From contig OU612065.1 in NCBI GenBank assembly GCA_914767715.1, positions 9,796,001 to 9,860,000 on the forward strand: DNA of 64,000 nt, given 5' to 3'. The translations under genes and the position numbers were made by a program. This DNA is from Membranipora membranacea. Taxonomy: Eukaryota; Bryozoa; Gymnolaemata; Cheilostomatida; Membraniporidae. The notes under the pieces were generated by a model, which saw only the letters and a list, made by a program, of their open reading frames with translations, was not told where the DNA came from and did no database searches. Below are positions 26,001 to 38,571 of this stretch, in pieces. How positions within the stretch are numbered: the stretch's first letter is position 1; every line of letters starts with the position of its first letter.

Positions 26001-27928
26001 TCTGGTTTTTAATGGGCCAACAATATTTACCGCCATCTCAGTGAACAGAAATTATGTAGTGTCTAGGTATACTTTTATAAATCATAATTGCGTATGCACT
26101 AAAGCTGCTGCTAATGTCTACAACAAGCAAAGAGTCTGATTAAGCTGAAAAGTGTTACCTGTTCTCTGAGGTGTATGATGTTATTCTTCAGCCTCTCGTT
26201 CTCCATATCCATCGATTTGACCTCACCACGGAGTTGTGCTGACTCAGATTCCAGCCTCTCTCGCCTCTCCTCCGATCTCTCTAGCTGGTTATGCAGTTCG
26301 ACTGATACCTCCTTGGCTGCTTGTAGATCACCTTCTAAAGATTGCATTCTACGAATCTCCTCATCAGTGAACGTACCACCCTGTAAGAGTTTAATCTCCT
26401 CCAATAAAGTCTCTTTCTCACGTTCAGTCTCCTGCAGTTTTGCATCAGCCTTTTTGAGTCGGAAATGTATAATCCTCAGACTGCGAGCCATGTCATCAAG
26501 TCGCTGCTGTAGGATTATTGTCTCATGTACTTCATCGTCGTGAAACTGATCTCTCATCTCATTCATGACCAGCTTAAGCTCCTCCATCTCCTCTAGATAG
26601 TGATGGTTGAGCTCTTCCAGCTCCTCACATCTCTCTTCACTCTCTCGTAAAGCTTCCTTGAAGACCATGACCATGTTAATCTGCTCCTGGGCTTGCTTCA
26701 GCTGCTCTGCAGTGTCCTCCAGCTTTGTACGAAGTGATTGGTTTATAGATTCTATATCTGACTTGTCCAACTGAGATTTAAGATTCTCTATAGAGTCCTT
26801 CATATCGCTGTTCTCTTTTTTCATTGTCTCAAACATGGTAATCAGCTGTTTCATGGGCACATGTTGATCATTGTCTATTGCAGCTATGAGCTCGTCCATG
26901 AAATTCCGCGCAGTGTCATGGTCGTGAATATCGGTAATTTTCTTCTCCTTTTTTGTTGTAGCATGGTTATTGTTGTCGATTGATTTGTGTATAGGTTTTT
27001 CCCTGGGGACCTTAGCATCAGTTTTTGTGTTCGTCGTTGTACCTATCCTTTCATTGGAGTCTATTTTGCGTGTCACTGGTGGGAGTTTGGTTTCTGTTTT
27101 GTGGTTTTCAGTGGAATTAGGGACACTATTTGGTGTGTTTCTCTTATCATGGTGTGAATGTGACGTCTTCTGTACATCATTGTGTTCATCATTCTTCTTT
27201 ATGGGAGCTGGAGGCTGACTAAATAAGGGGAACTTATCTGCTATAGAATGTGCTTTAGGTTTCTCTGTAGTTTCCGCAGAGGATTTCTGTGTTGAGAAAG
27301 TAGATTTGATGTCTTTTATTTTGGCAGCTGCCTTTTCGTCGAGTACAGGCTGTGCCTTTTCACTTGGAGCTTTCTTTTCTTCCACACCAGACTTATATTT
27401 GTTTATCCTTTCCGACAGTGTCTCAACTTTCTCATCTCGCTTTCCTGTCAACTTTTCAGTGCCTAGCTTCTTTCTCTCTAATATCGGGCTTGCAGTGGCT
27501 GATTTTGGACCCAATGATTGGGCTCGCTGATCACCTCCTAGCTGTTCATATACTTTTGTCCTCACTTTGAACCAGTTCTTTTCAGCAGCACTGTTACTTC
27601 TAATCCTGCCTTTCGGCCTGTTTAAGCTATCGCTTTCCCCATTACTTACATTAGATTCGCTTGCTGCCCGACGTATGGTACTAGACTTACTCCCTGATGT
27701 TTGAAACTTAGGTGCCGAAAACTGCTCAAATTTTTCCTTGAACGCTGATATGTTGGCAGCACTAGCATTGCTGACAGGTTTCTTAATCAAAGGAGTTCTC
27801 GATGCCATTTTCACTGGAGCCGGAGAGGGGGCTCGTTGTCTTCTTATACCATTTTCGAAAATTGCCTTTGCACCTTTAACGTCTAGCTGTGCTGCCTTGT
27901 CTTTGGCAGTGTGCTTAATGGAATTCAT
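15817..27928 (-). CDS. SOGA/MTCL-family coiled-coil protein (microtubule crosslinking factor-like), 7 exons
   Basis: MTCL/SOGA proteins are long coiled-coil proteins that crosslink microtubules and act in cell polarity. Exons in coding order: 27928-26159 (590 codons), 25392-25354, 24409-24068, 23005-22414, 19854-19481, 18123-18034, 16680-15817. Junctions are GT-AG and in phase, for 1356 residues. An in-frame TAG nine bases before the ATG supports the start. The first ~330 residues are basic, Ser/Pro-rich and disordered. Coiled coil starts near residue 340 and includes family-like blocks such as EELEELNHHYLEEMEELK, RIIHFRLKKADAKL and QSLEGDLQAAKEVSVELHN, then EEEAKMFRKRLRDIEHENEAL and QQEADILKDKLQQLEKDN. 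These align in order with SOGA/MTCL repeats. The last exon is disordered, with a KKVSF motif and an acidic end. Assignment rests on remembered family patterns, so the exact paralogue is open; another large coiled-coil protein is the alternative. Confidence 0.82.
17016..17059. repeat. (TA)n microsatellite
   Basis: A nearly pure AT/TA dinucleotide run of about 44 bases lies in the last intron of the SOGA/MTCL-like gene. Confidence 0.95.
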
Positions 27929-29535
27929 TATTAGCTATTGCGAGGCTAACTTTGGCTGTCAGTATTTCAGTCAATTATTTCGTTCTGTAATTTGGATTGA
28001 TGAGAATATAATAACTGATTAGAGAATATTAATAAGTTGTGATGATTGTATAATTTAGGCACTTGAATCCACTCTCTCCTTAGATTCATGTATCGACGAA
28101 GTCCACTTGTAAACAGATTGATAATCCATTATATCTCCACAGAGGATGCATTGAAGGGTTCCGATACAATCTTAGTATACTTCTCTCCGCTTACATTTCA
28201 TGTAACCACACTGATGTAGATCAGCTCAAAGTGTTCTCCCCGGCTGAAACATACAGGATGACTCTAACTTTCACAGTTGCCCTTTTAGAGTCTCGGTAGA
28301 TATTAGTAACTGCACAGAAAGCCAGATGAATACAGAATAGCAACATAAATAGCATGACCGGTTTTATCACTGTTGCATCTGCAATTTGCTGACTTTATAT
28401 ATGTTAACGATGTAGCTGCCAGGTATAAGCGTTCATTTACTTAGTACATCTAAAATTGTGCTCATTAGCTTAAAATGTGCCTCATAATACATCAACACAA
28501 CATCTAGAACGATGGCTTGAGATTGCCAACAATGATCTATTAGCTATCAACATGAGCTGGCTTTAATTACAATAATCTGTCAGCCTGATGTCGGCAGAAT
28601 TGGGCCCTGTAAATATTCCATAACTTTCCTCGCTCATAATCGGTTTGCGTCCCTGGCAAGCTCATAACATTCTCCTTAGGACGCAAACACAATATACCAT
28701 TCTTTGTGTTTTGTCTACACTGCCATCATGAATGAATAAAAATGTTATTTTTAGACGAGTTTTACATGTATATATGATATTAGCTCACTGCATGTATACA
28801 CAAGAGGTTTGACTGTTTTTCGCTTTCCCATAGTGCATATGAGTGCTCACATGTAACAAGCTGCACATCCATCCACTCTGACCCTAACACGTCAATCGGA
28901 TTTGTCAATTTACACTTTTTGTTGTGTTTTTGTTTTATTTTTGATGGATGTTAGCTTCCAACCAGTTTTAAATTACTGGTCGTTACTTATAACAAGCAAG
29001 TGGAAAATCTAATTAACAAAATAGCTATCAAAGTTTAGAAGTTAGGTATGAGGTAAAATGTAGTTTTGCAAACATTATATGCAAAGTAACAATTAACTTG
29101 GTAAGAACAAAATGGTACTGTACATAAAAGTTTGGCTCGTTTAGGGGATACAAGGGAAGACTGCTACTACAGATATGAAATCATTATTTATCTGTTATTC
29201 ATGGAAATCTTAATAGGCTTTACCAAGATTAGGTTTGATAAGTTTGCCTGCATTTGGAGTTGCTTCTCCTCGACTGGTCACAACATCGCCTAGAACCGTC
29301 TAGGGAAGCAACTCTAGATAAACACAAATGGATCAAACCCGACCTAGGCGTTAAATTGTTTGACATAAACGTTAAGTTTTTTGCCTTTGATTTCACTGCA
29401 AATTATGGCAACCAATAAAACATGAAAATACTGCATGATACGTTCATAATACATCTGAGTCGATTGAGAAAAATATTTGTTAGCAAGAGAATCTATAATT
29501 GGGAAGACATAAAAATTCATTATATTTTGCGCAAC
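27929..29535. other. Spacer between SOGA/MTCL-like gene and Kir gene
   Basis: It holds the 5' leader and promoter of the SOGA/MTCL-like gene and the 3' end of the Kir gene, both on the minus strand. No exon is recognised. One MITE-like hairpin (29229-29346) is present. A short split inverted repeat, TTTGCGTCC / GGACGCAAA, lies near 28643-28687. Confidence 0.5.
29229..29346. repeat. MITE-like hairpin, second copy of the 12733-12848 family
   Basis: AGGTTTGAT...TTTGCCTGCATTTGGAGTT...GCTTC pairs imperfectly with GAAGCAACTC...AAATGGATCAAACC. The order of arm motifs is the same as in the copy inside sideroflexin intron 3. Confidence 0.65.
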
Positions 29536-32500
29536 TCAGTTGGTTTTTAAGTGCCGGGCAGCTATATCATCATCTTCTATCTCGATGACACAGGACTCCT
29601 GACTTGTTACGGTATGGGTAGGAGAAGGTCCCGCTACGCTCTCATCGTCATCTTCATATCCAAAGTTAGCATGTCCATTCAGCAGCTTTGGTGATTTGTC
29701 TGGAGATTTGTATGTCTCTACTATGGAGGCTTTGCCGTCTTTAAGCAGACTCTGCAGCTGCCTCAACCTCAATGTGTGAGGTGAACCAACTTGAATCTCT
29801 TTGCAGTCCACTCGTACAAGAACAAACCCATCATCAGAGTCTCTTCTTGTGGGGAGTGCTTCAGTTCGCACCTGAGAGTTTAGTAAATTTGATGGGTTAG
29901 ATATATTGAGAACTGACTCTTCCTGAGCTTGGGGTGTTTGTGTGTCTTGGCACCGCTGTATTGTAAAGTCAGCTTGCTGACCAGTGATAGAGATATCAAG
30001 ATTGTTCTGCTCATCTACTGGGGGAAATATCACCGGATCTTCTAACCAGTGGTTGAGTCCAGCAGCGTGAGTCAGACACTCAATAGCAGTTGGTGTATGG
30101 GTGTGCTGTAATCACAAATAACAAACTTAAAAGTGATGTCTTAATTTGCGATCGGTTTGATTAAGTTCAAAGATATTACATTTTTTAAATGAGCCAGCGG
30201 AAAAAATCATAAGTCAATCAATGGAGTTGCATACAACCGCTTTGGGAGGCCACAACTCCTAAGATTTACAATATTACAATTTACCTGCTCTGGGCGGTGA
30301 GATATACTTGCTCTGCGACTGTTATCTGCAGTTACTATTTTACTAAGCTCTGCAGCACTGCATGTTGGTGTATCAACAGGTTGTATGGCGTGAAAACGTG
30401 TGTAATCAAACAGGTATTTTCCATCATCTCGCTGGTTAGTGCAGAGACGTTCAAACCTATGGCCCCAACTAATCTCTTCAGGTAAATAAGAAGTCATTGC
30501 TTGTGTACTAGCTCCTGTTGATGGAACACTTCCTGAAATCGACAACGAAATATTTGTATACAATTTAACCATTCCAGACATGGTGTATGTAATCGTTATA
30601 CAAAATAGGACCAATCTGCCAAAATGATTTAAAACTTGGCTCAGTATTTGTTTTCTGATTCAGAGGTGAAAATTTCACAATATCATTTTGAATAGGAAAA
30701 AGATTTTCTCTTTAAGATTCAAAACTATCTCTACCTTCAAGAATGACGAATATTTCAAAGTTCTCTGTCTCAAGATCGTCTTTGCTCAATGTCCAGAGTG
30801 GAGAATTCTCATTGATACGATGTTGTATGATAACAGGCCATCGCAGCAGAAGTCGATTATTGGCACATCCTAAGTCTATATTTTCAGTCTCTAGTGGTAT
30901 GACTTCTCCTTCCATGGTCACACGACGTCTTATAAGCAAAGCATCCATATGAGCACCTGTTAAAAAACATGGGGTTACTGTTGTTATTAGGGCTGAAAAA
31001 GCTGTCATTGATGTCATAGGACCGAAGAGAATAGTCACACATCGAGTACCTTATTTTTAGCCCTTTTCCTACAATCTTGATCTGAAGAGCTGAGTGTTAC
31101 AAAAACAACATGACAACTTATTTGCAGATTCTTTTTCGATAAGCAATATTATGCAATCTTTCATCAAACTACTCCTCATTTTATGATCAGTCGTTATACT
31201 GGCTTTATTCCCTCGATTCACTATGGTTGACGGTTAACCTTACTAATATACATACTGTGGGCATTTCTGCATTCGAGTTTTTCCGCTTTCCGTTTTAAGG
31301 TGAATTTTGAGTAGCACACGACCGGTTCCAACGCTACCCTCCCGCTGCATGTGCGTGTGGCGGTGGCATTGCGTTCATCATGTGTACCAGGAATCAGGAA
31401 CGGCCACCAAACAGATATCTAAAACTTATAACTGATCCTCCCTCCAATCATGGTCTTTGTGAGTCAAGAATCAGCAAAGCCAATGGCAGACCATAATAAT
31501 TACATTCCCCTAGTTTGTCAAAACAGACCGCAGACTCCTGTAGACAGTGCTCTACCGTTGCTTGTTCTATGGATAACCTGATAACCAATGATTAAAGTCA
31601 CAGGTGAAATTGCTTACATCTACTGCTCACATTCACATGTAGCCCTCTTCCAGGTTGATGTAGCGTACTGACACCCAGCTCACATAATATTGATTTCAGT
31701 TGGCATGTGCGTCATATAAAAATTGAATATTAAAACTCAAATAACTCATTCATATACATGTAAAATCAGCTTATTCATCTGAAAAATATTTCTCTTGATA
31801 TTTATCAAAAGACTGTGATTGGTTTTCTCATCGTATCAAAAGCAGTTAATTATTACATTAAAGCTGCTGGAGTTCTGGGAAGTTTTTACTCATTGAATTC
31901 TGTGTAGTTAAAAATATCACAAATTGAGAATTCAATTCTTACAGCAATAGCTGAAGATGAGAACAGAACTTACCTATGATATGAGAGGAACGCATGTCTC
32001 CCACTCTCATGATAAGCACCAGTTCATTATCCCTCTTACATATACACGCCCTCTTACTGAACATGAGTGTCTCTGCTCTCTTCTTTGGTCGAGCCAGCTT
32101 GGCGAATATCAAACCTAAGAGGAGGTAGACAATGTTTCGTCAAATGGAGGCACAAATGTTAATATATCAACATGGTCTGTCACAATTATTCAACCTTCCC
32201 AATAAACTGCCTCAATATTCCAGTTCCAGCAGACCAGATAAATAAGTTTGAAAATGATCAGCTCATAATAGCAGCATCAGTCACCACCTTTTGCCTGCAA
32301 AGATTTAGGTGAGATCATTTGATCAGGAGGAGGGTAGCAACTGATGAAGTAAAACCAACTGAATTTCTCAGGAGATATTTAAATATTACTTCCTTCCAGC
32401 ATAGGTTATTAAAGTTTAGTTAAATTAAAGTTTTTATGTTATATTCAAACATCAATATATAATTATCAGATCTTCAGGACAGCATGTCCCAAACGTTGGA

Positions 32501-35500
32501 AGGCTCTAGAATGCTTGTTTAGGGGTTATCTTATCTGAATGTGATAAAAACCTTGAAGTCTGTGATGTTATTGTATTCGTTGAAGAAGTTGGGGAAGTTA
32601 ATATTGAGGGTTGACAACATCAGTTTCTGCACAGTTTGCTGGTCACTCATTATTACGTCTGCAAACTTTTCTCTGTTACAGTTATTAATCATAACAAGAC
32701 CACATTACATAACTGTTGCTTTTGTGCAACCGTTACCAGGTTCACAATAGTTTCAATGTAATTCAATTTTCAGGGAACCAGAAAATTACCCTTTTAAAAA
32801 CAAAGAAGTATTGATGGAATTTAATGTAATTTAAAGTAAATAAACCTTATTCTTTCAATGGATGTTTATACACGATAATTAGCTCAAGGTCTCTCTTTTC
32901 AAATTATTCCACTCTACTGGCTGTGTATGTTCAGACTATGGTCTGATAGGCTGATCGGGACTAATACAGTACGTGCCTAATTGCCCGCATCATTTGGTAG
33001 TGCAATTCTCTTATTCCGATGCATGCTGGTTGCTGGGGACCAATGGGGGGGGGGGGGGGGGGACAGGCAAATCTGTCACCATTCCCACAAAAGAAACCAA
33101 TATACAGGCTCACTGCCTGAATATATATTGGACATGGTAGAGTTTTGAGAGGCTGACAAAACTTTTTATTTTGATATTGACAGTTGTTTCTCTGAGTTCT
33201 ATTGTAATTTTCGAAATAATTTGATTTGAGTAATTCAGAGAAGCGTTTTTAACCAAAGACATCAGACCACCAATAGCTCGCTAACCTAACCTCATATAAA
33301 TGTCTGTATTCAAATATTATGTGCTCAGACTCTTTTTCTGAGTGAACAAGCAAGTACGAAGCTAGCTAGAACTAGAATATCTTTAACATACTTCTGTCTC
33401 TTTGCCGTATATAAATATATAAAAAAGGCTATGGCATAACTAAAACTGAGTGAGATGTGAGGACAACAGATCTAACATTTGGGGTTCTACTTCCCAAGGC
33501 GAGAAGCAGTTCTTGTTGATATATAAAATGTCCAAATTTGCCAACGTTGGTACAGTGATAAAAAATCTTTTCATCATCCATCATCCATCATTACTAGCTA
33601 GCCTAAACATTGAAGAAGTCTTAGTGAGCCTGTTACTATATGAAATATAAAAGTGCTTTATATATATTAATATATGTATATGTATATTCAATCCCACCTG
33701 TCATAAGCGCTTGTATAATAACTCCGAATGTAGCTTGTATCATCAGTAAAATTAGTGCTTCAGGACAGTTCTTGGTTATACTCCTAGTACCATAACCTTC
33801 ATAAATAGAAATTATAGAACATATATAAAAATTTTCTTTGATATAATGATTAAGAAGAATAGATGCCACTGTGTATTGAACTGTAAAATCATGGAATGAA
33901 CTCTACAGCCATAGCTTGACATCATTGATTTTAATATTTTTTAATATAATTAGTGTAACATTCACATGTCGTGCACTGTCCAGAGGATTGAAATAAATAT
34001 TACAATCAACCTCCCTCAGATAATTATGACAGCAAAAATGTGCAACAAGGTCACTGTGCAGCGCAGATACAACAGAACCTTACAGCAGATCATAAATGGC
34101 TGACTGGCACTAATTCAGCTATGCACATGTTGCCTTCATCTAAAAAGGGTGGCAATTTTTTTACGTCAAAGGTGAATAGATCGAGGATAGAATATTTGAA
34201 GTTTTATTTTGCTCAGTGCAATAAAAGTAATTCTTTCAGTTATATTCTTTCTCCATCTTCTTCACCAAGTGGTAATTTTGACTGAGGGCTTCCTTTGCAA
34301 CAATTTAGTTTCAAAGGAAAAAAAATTAATTCGCACGTCTCAAGCTGTGACTATTACCTGAGCTAGGATTTTGCCACATTAGCTCTAGGATATAGCTAGA
34401 TAGCTAAATCCAGAGATCAGTTGAGTTAATGTGGCAAAATCCTGAAAGCCTAAACCCGCAGCTAGAAGCTTTGGTATGGATTAGCCACACAAATGAGTAC
34501 GATATCAGTTTGATTGGACAAGCTTGGTCACCAATAAAGCTTGTCAAGACAGGCCAGTCTATGCCCAGCACTGAGGTATATATTCATATATTTATGAACT
34601 TTATTAACCACCGATCAATGCATCACTGATGCCAAGCATCTTTGGGTGAATTTTTCATGGAAGACAAAACATCAAAAGCTGAGGATCACAAAAACTCTAG
34701 TTTATTGAAAACCAGAAGTAATTTTAAATTTACAAACGATATCTAAACCGCTCAAATCAAATTTACTAATTTTAACACACTTCTGTGTTACAAAGGGTTT
34801 CCAGACCAAAGCCTATTTAAATCAACAACTTCCTTCTCCTCTCTTGAACTGTAATAAGTACACCTCACCATTGGCAGTAAAAGTTTTCAATTTTGTAAAA
34901 AACAAGGTAAGTAAGCCAAAGTTATAAGAATTAACCGGTCCCTGTTTTTCTGGCATAACCTGCCGTTGTGTCAAGTGTGATCGTACATTAACTATTGAGG
35001 CAAAATCTAGATTAACATATAATCCTACTTCAATGTATGTGTGATAATGTAGATACACAGTTATGATCCTGGTATCCTCCATAAAACAAGATGTAAAATC
35101 GAATTTCAACCAGCTTTTTATGCTTATTTAAGGTTTTAGGAATCAGATCTTACTTACCAATAGTATGTTGAGTCTCTATAGAAAATAGTACAGCTGACAC
35201 AAATCCGTCGACTCCTACGACACATCTGGGCCACTCGTCGTCCACAAAGTTTTCTATGTCATGTTTGACGAATGATATGACCCACCATATTAATCCAAAG
35301 AAGAACCATGAAACCAGAAACGCCATGGTAAACATAAGTAAAGTCCAGCGCCATTTGAGGTCTATTAGTGTGGTGAATATATCTGCTAGGTACTGCTGCT
35401 TTAACTTTTTGATGCCTTTCTGTGAGATATTAAACTCTCCATTTTTATGGATGAGTCTTTTATTTGAGAAAGCCTTCTTTCCTCTGTGCAATGATCTTAT

Positions 35501-35548
35501 CAAGCCCGAGACAGCGTTGGTTGATTTAGTAGTGCTTGCGTCTGACAT
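29536..35548 (-). CDS. Inward-rectifier potassium channel (Kir family), 6 coding exons
   Basis: This is a plasma-membrane tetrameric K+ channel subunit. Exons in coding order: 35548-35158, 33796-33698, 32114-31974, 30956-30735, 30532-30285, 30105-29536. All are GT-AG and in phase, for 556 residues. Visible in order: a basic N-terminus with GEFNI; a slide/TM1 region WRWTLLMFTMAFLVSWFFFG; the extracellular Cys of WPRCV; pore helix FVSAVLFSIETQHTIGYG with the intact TIGYG filter, split across an intron; KNCPEA with the second conserved Cys; TM2 ending IIQALMTGLIFAKLARPKKR, with its PIP2-binding basic cluster; then the cytoplasmic domain (FEIFVILEG, TSYLPEEISWGHRF, DYTRFH). The C-terminal ~200 residues beyond the core are disordered and contain SRRASI. 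An acceptor two bases before the ATG shows that at least one upstream exon exists. Which Kir subfamily is not decided. Confidence 0.96.
33045..33062. repeat. Run of 18 G
   Basis: An uninterrupted homopolymer G tract in Kir intron 2. Its length may be affected by sequencing error. Confidence 0.8.
34365..34443. repeat. Inverted repeat with perfect 17-bp ends
   Basis: AGGATTTTGCCACATTA and its exact reverse complement are separated by 45 bases. The arrangement is TIR-like and lies in Kir intron 1. Confidence 0.7.
34505..34556. repeat. Short repeat related to 4888-4976
   Basis: GCTTGGTCACCAATAAAGCTTGTC is followed by AAGACAGGCCAG. The shared TTGTCAAGACAGGCCA core and the neighbouring GGTCACCAA/TTGGTGAC motif link it to the hairpin in BBS2 intron 9. 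It is in Kir intron 1. Confidence 0.5.
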
Positions 35549-38500
35549 TTCTGAAAACATGAAAATGAATGCTTGAAATGATATAAGAGACATTTAATAT
35601 ATCATTTCATAACAATATTGGCTATTATGTGAAAATACTGCCAAGTAGCTGGCTTTGTGTAATTATACAAAACCATTCTTTGGGTCTAATTGGAGTATAC
35701 TTGAATGAACTTTGATGACTGGGCTGACTGGAGAAAGTATCACAAGTGTTTCATAGGAAGTGCACCAGGTATGCGTCTCTTTCGATGGCTCGCTGTCTGT
35801 CGATATGTCCTGTTGTTCCAGGGTTGATCTATGTTAGTACTTAGAAGCTGAAGCTAAAGCTAAACATAATTAACATATCAATCCAAGCTAGCCGACCCCT
35901 TGACTGACAGGAGCTGTCTCTTACCATCGTGCAATGATTCACTGCTCATAGTATTTGAGGTTTCTCAGCGAGCCAGAGAAATATCTAATGTCAAAGAGTT
36001 TTAAAGGCTGCCTTAATGAGTAAACACTGCCGCGGTGCACGACTGCTCTGTCAATACTCCTAATGCATTCTAAGTCAATATCAGGTGTTACCATTTAGTT
36101 TATAATAAGAACTGCTGACAGCACGTATCAATGAAGGAGGGCTGTAGTAGTGATGGTTTACATTCTCAACTGTAATCAATATTATATACTGGTTTAAAAA
36201 TAAAACAATCATTTAAGCACAAGGCAAAAATTATGGTGGTTGTTGACTTAACCTGCGAGATTGGACTGCACTGCAGAGTTCGCCCTTGCTTTGACTAGCC
36301 TATAATAACATGTTTTTTAGTACAATATGATATTTAAAAGAATAATGCTTTAAATACTAATCAGGGAAAAGTTCGGAGTTCTGTTATTGATTCATGATAT
36401 TAACCTAAATGACCCAACCCATACAGAGCAGAATAATGGATAGGGCAGGTTTAATAACAAGTACAAAAACTATATCATTTGATCCTTTTATTAGTTTAAA
36501 GAAATACTCAGCAAAATTTGACTCATGATGCAAAAATACGGATGAAGAGAACTGTAGATCCGTCTACCAACAATGACCAACATAAATTTAAATTCGAAGC
36601 TAGTCATATCGCTGATTCCCTTGTTTAAAATGGAGAAACACCATTTATTAAATAATTATTTCATAATTGGAGTAAACATTTAATCATCTTTTGTTTTTTT
36701 GCATAGTAAGTTCAAGTTTTGATGTGAAGAAACCTCATAGTGTCTGGGGCATCATGTCCCAAGAGAATACAACACTCAGTTATCAAAGTATGTAAGAAAT
36801 TAATAAATATTTTTCCGTGTTTGTGATATCCAGGAAAAGTAAATAGGACTATTGAATATCTGCTAGTTGAATAAAGCAGCGATAGTGACACAAACACAAC
36901 TAAAACTAACCCTCATATTTACTTCCTAACTATGTAAATCAAATCACAACAAAAGTTCTGTGCTTCTAAATTATTTTATGTTACAGAGTATCTAGTTGAC
37001 TACAAACCTGAGCTGCCGTGAGGAAGGTGCCATGGGCTGGACCAGCTCATGCTGTTATGTTGAAGCCTCCTGTCATGTGCACACCTTGCCGCCGCTGCTG
37101 ATAGTGACCGTCTTCTCTTGGCCGCGGCTAAAGAGGCCATTCATGAAAGTCAAGTCAAACCTCTAAAATCTGCACTTGTGAACCTTCCCTCTATACAGTC
37201 ACAATAATAGCAAACAAACATTACAAAATCAGTTCTCATGACTTGTTAAATTTTAATCCAGATTAAAGTTTTGGTTGCAATAACTCGCAGCAGAGTGAGA
37301 CTGACATAAGTCTCTCAGCTGATTGGCTGACATCATAGTCTAATTCAAGGGGACATTGCAGATTATATTCAGGACAAAACAGTGTTTCAAACTTTGAATT
37401 TTACCATTATAAAGTGAAAATAATGTTTACATACCTAGAAGCAATTGTTGTTAGAAGAGTCTACTGTGACCAATTGAAGCACCAAGTCTGGTTGTAATAG
37501 TGCTATCCACAGTGAGGCAGAGTGAAATTATCAAGATTAGCCCTGAGATGAGAAGCTGTGAAGAAATAAAAATAGTAGTGTAAGGTAATTAGTTATTGTG
37601 AGGAACTTCACATGTAATATGAGACTCTCTGGCAAGTAGAGAGGTGTGATCGGAACAGGATCGGCGATTGTGCGAGCAAACAATCAATATTCACTTTATG
37701 TAATCTGTGGATGTGGCTTAGAAAGCCGTTGGTGGGAGGTACGTCCATACTACAAACGAAACGAGGTCGCCAAAGACAACTATCCAGGCCAGATCCGATC
37801 AACCTTGTCTGATTGAAAAGCTACTTTCAACAGAGGCGCATGAACAAGCCAGGACCATAACCATGATATCTTGTGAATTAATGCCAATAATGATATGCTC
37901 GAGATGAGCTATCCATATTTATGGTCATCCTGTGGAGTTGAGTAGATCAAACATTTCGATGCGACAAATATAATATATTGATCAACAAAATAATAATAAA
38001 TAAAGAATATATTCAAAAAGATGTGACCACCAGGTTTCCAGGGAGAGAAAATCGTGCCAGGAGTGAAAAATACTTGGATGTGTTTTTCTGCCAATACCAT
38101 TTTTTGTAGATAAAAATACAAAATGAATAAAATGATACAATCTACTCTCACAGCGCAAGCAAGATTTTAAGTTGCGGTTGCTTGAGTGCTAAATGAAAGT
38201 TCAAAAAAAATTCCAAGGCATAGAAAATGTATTTCTATTTGCAAAATTCAAGCTAAAATTATGTTGCTGGGTACAAGGGTATGTGTTTTTAGACAGGGGC
38301 TCCAGTATCATCAAAACCTGTTTTACATTCAAACAAAAATTACAGAAAAAAAAAGTTTTTTTTCAAAGGTGCAAAGATAAATATTTATAGGATAAATGCT
38401 ACAAAGAACCATACCAACACCATGAATATTCAGACCAATATTTCTGCACATATCTAGTAGTGCATTGAGATCCGAGAGATACTACATAATATAATAACAC

Positions 38501-38571
38501 CAATTAAATCTAGGATGACATTTTCAAATTGCACTTTGTTATGACCAATTGTTCAGTAAGTGACTTTCTGA
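35549..38571. other. Spacer between Kir and MARF1
   Basis: A 3 kb stretch that should contain the Kir promoter and 5' leader and the MARF1 3' untranslated region. The only exon-like segment I see is 37008-37127 on the minus strand, listed separately. The remainder is AT-rich with no recognisable coding sequence. Confidence 0.5.
37008..37127 (-). other. Candidate 5' exon of the Kir gene
   Basis: This 120-base segment is GC-rich against an AT-rich background. It begins after a CTTTAG acceptor-like site, ends before GTTTGTAG, and is open throughout in the frame reading AAKRRRSLSAAAARCA... to ...PHGSS. If joined to the acceptor at 35550 it stays in phase with the Kir start, giving ...PHGSSEMSDAST. 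An ATG inside the segment could then start a longer Kir isoform. The start phase also happens to fit the donor of MARF1 exon 21, so it could instead be an alternative MARF1 end. It might also be purely untranslated. Confidence 0.35.
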
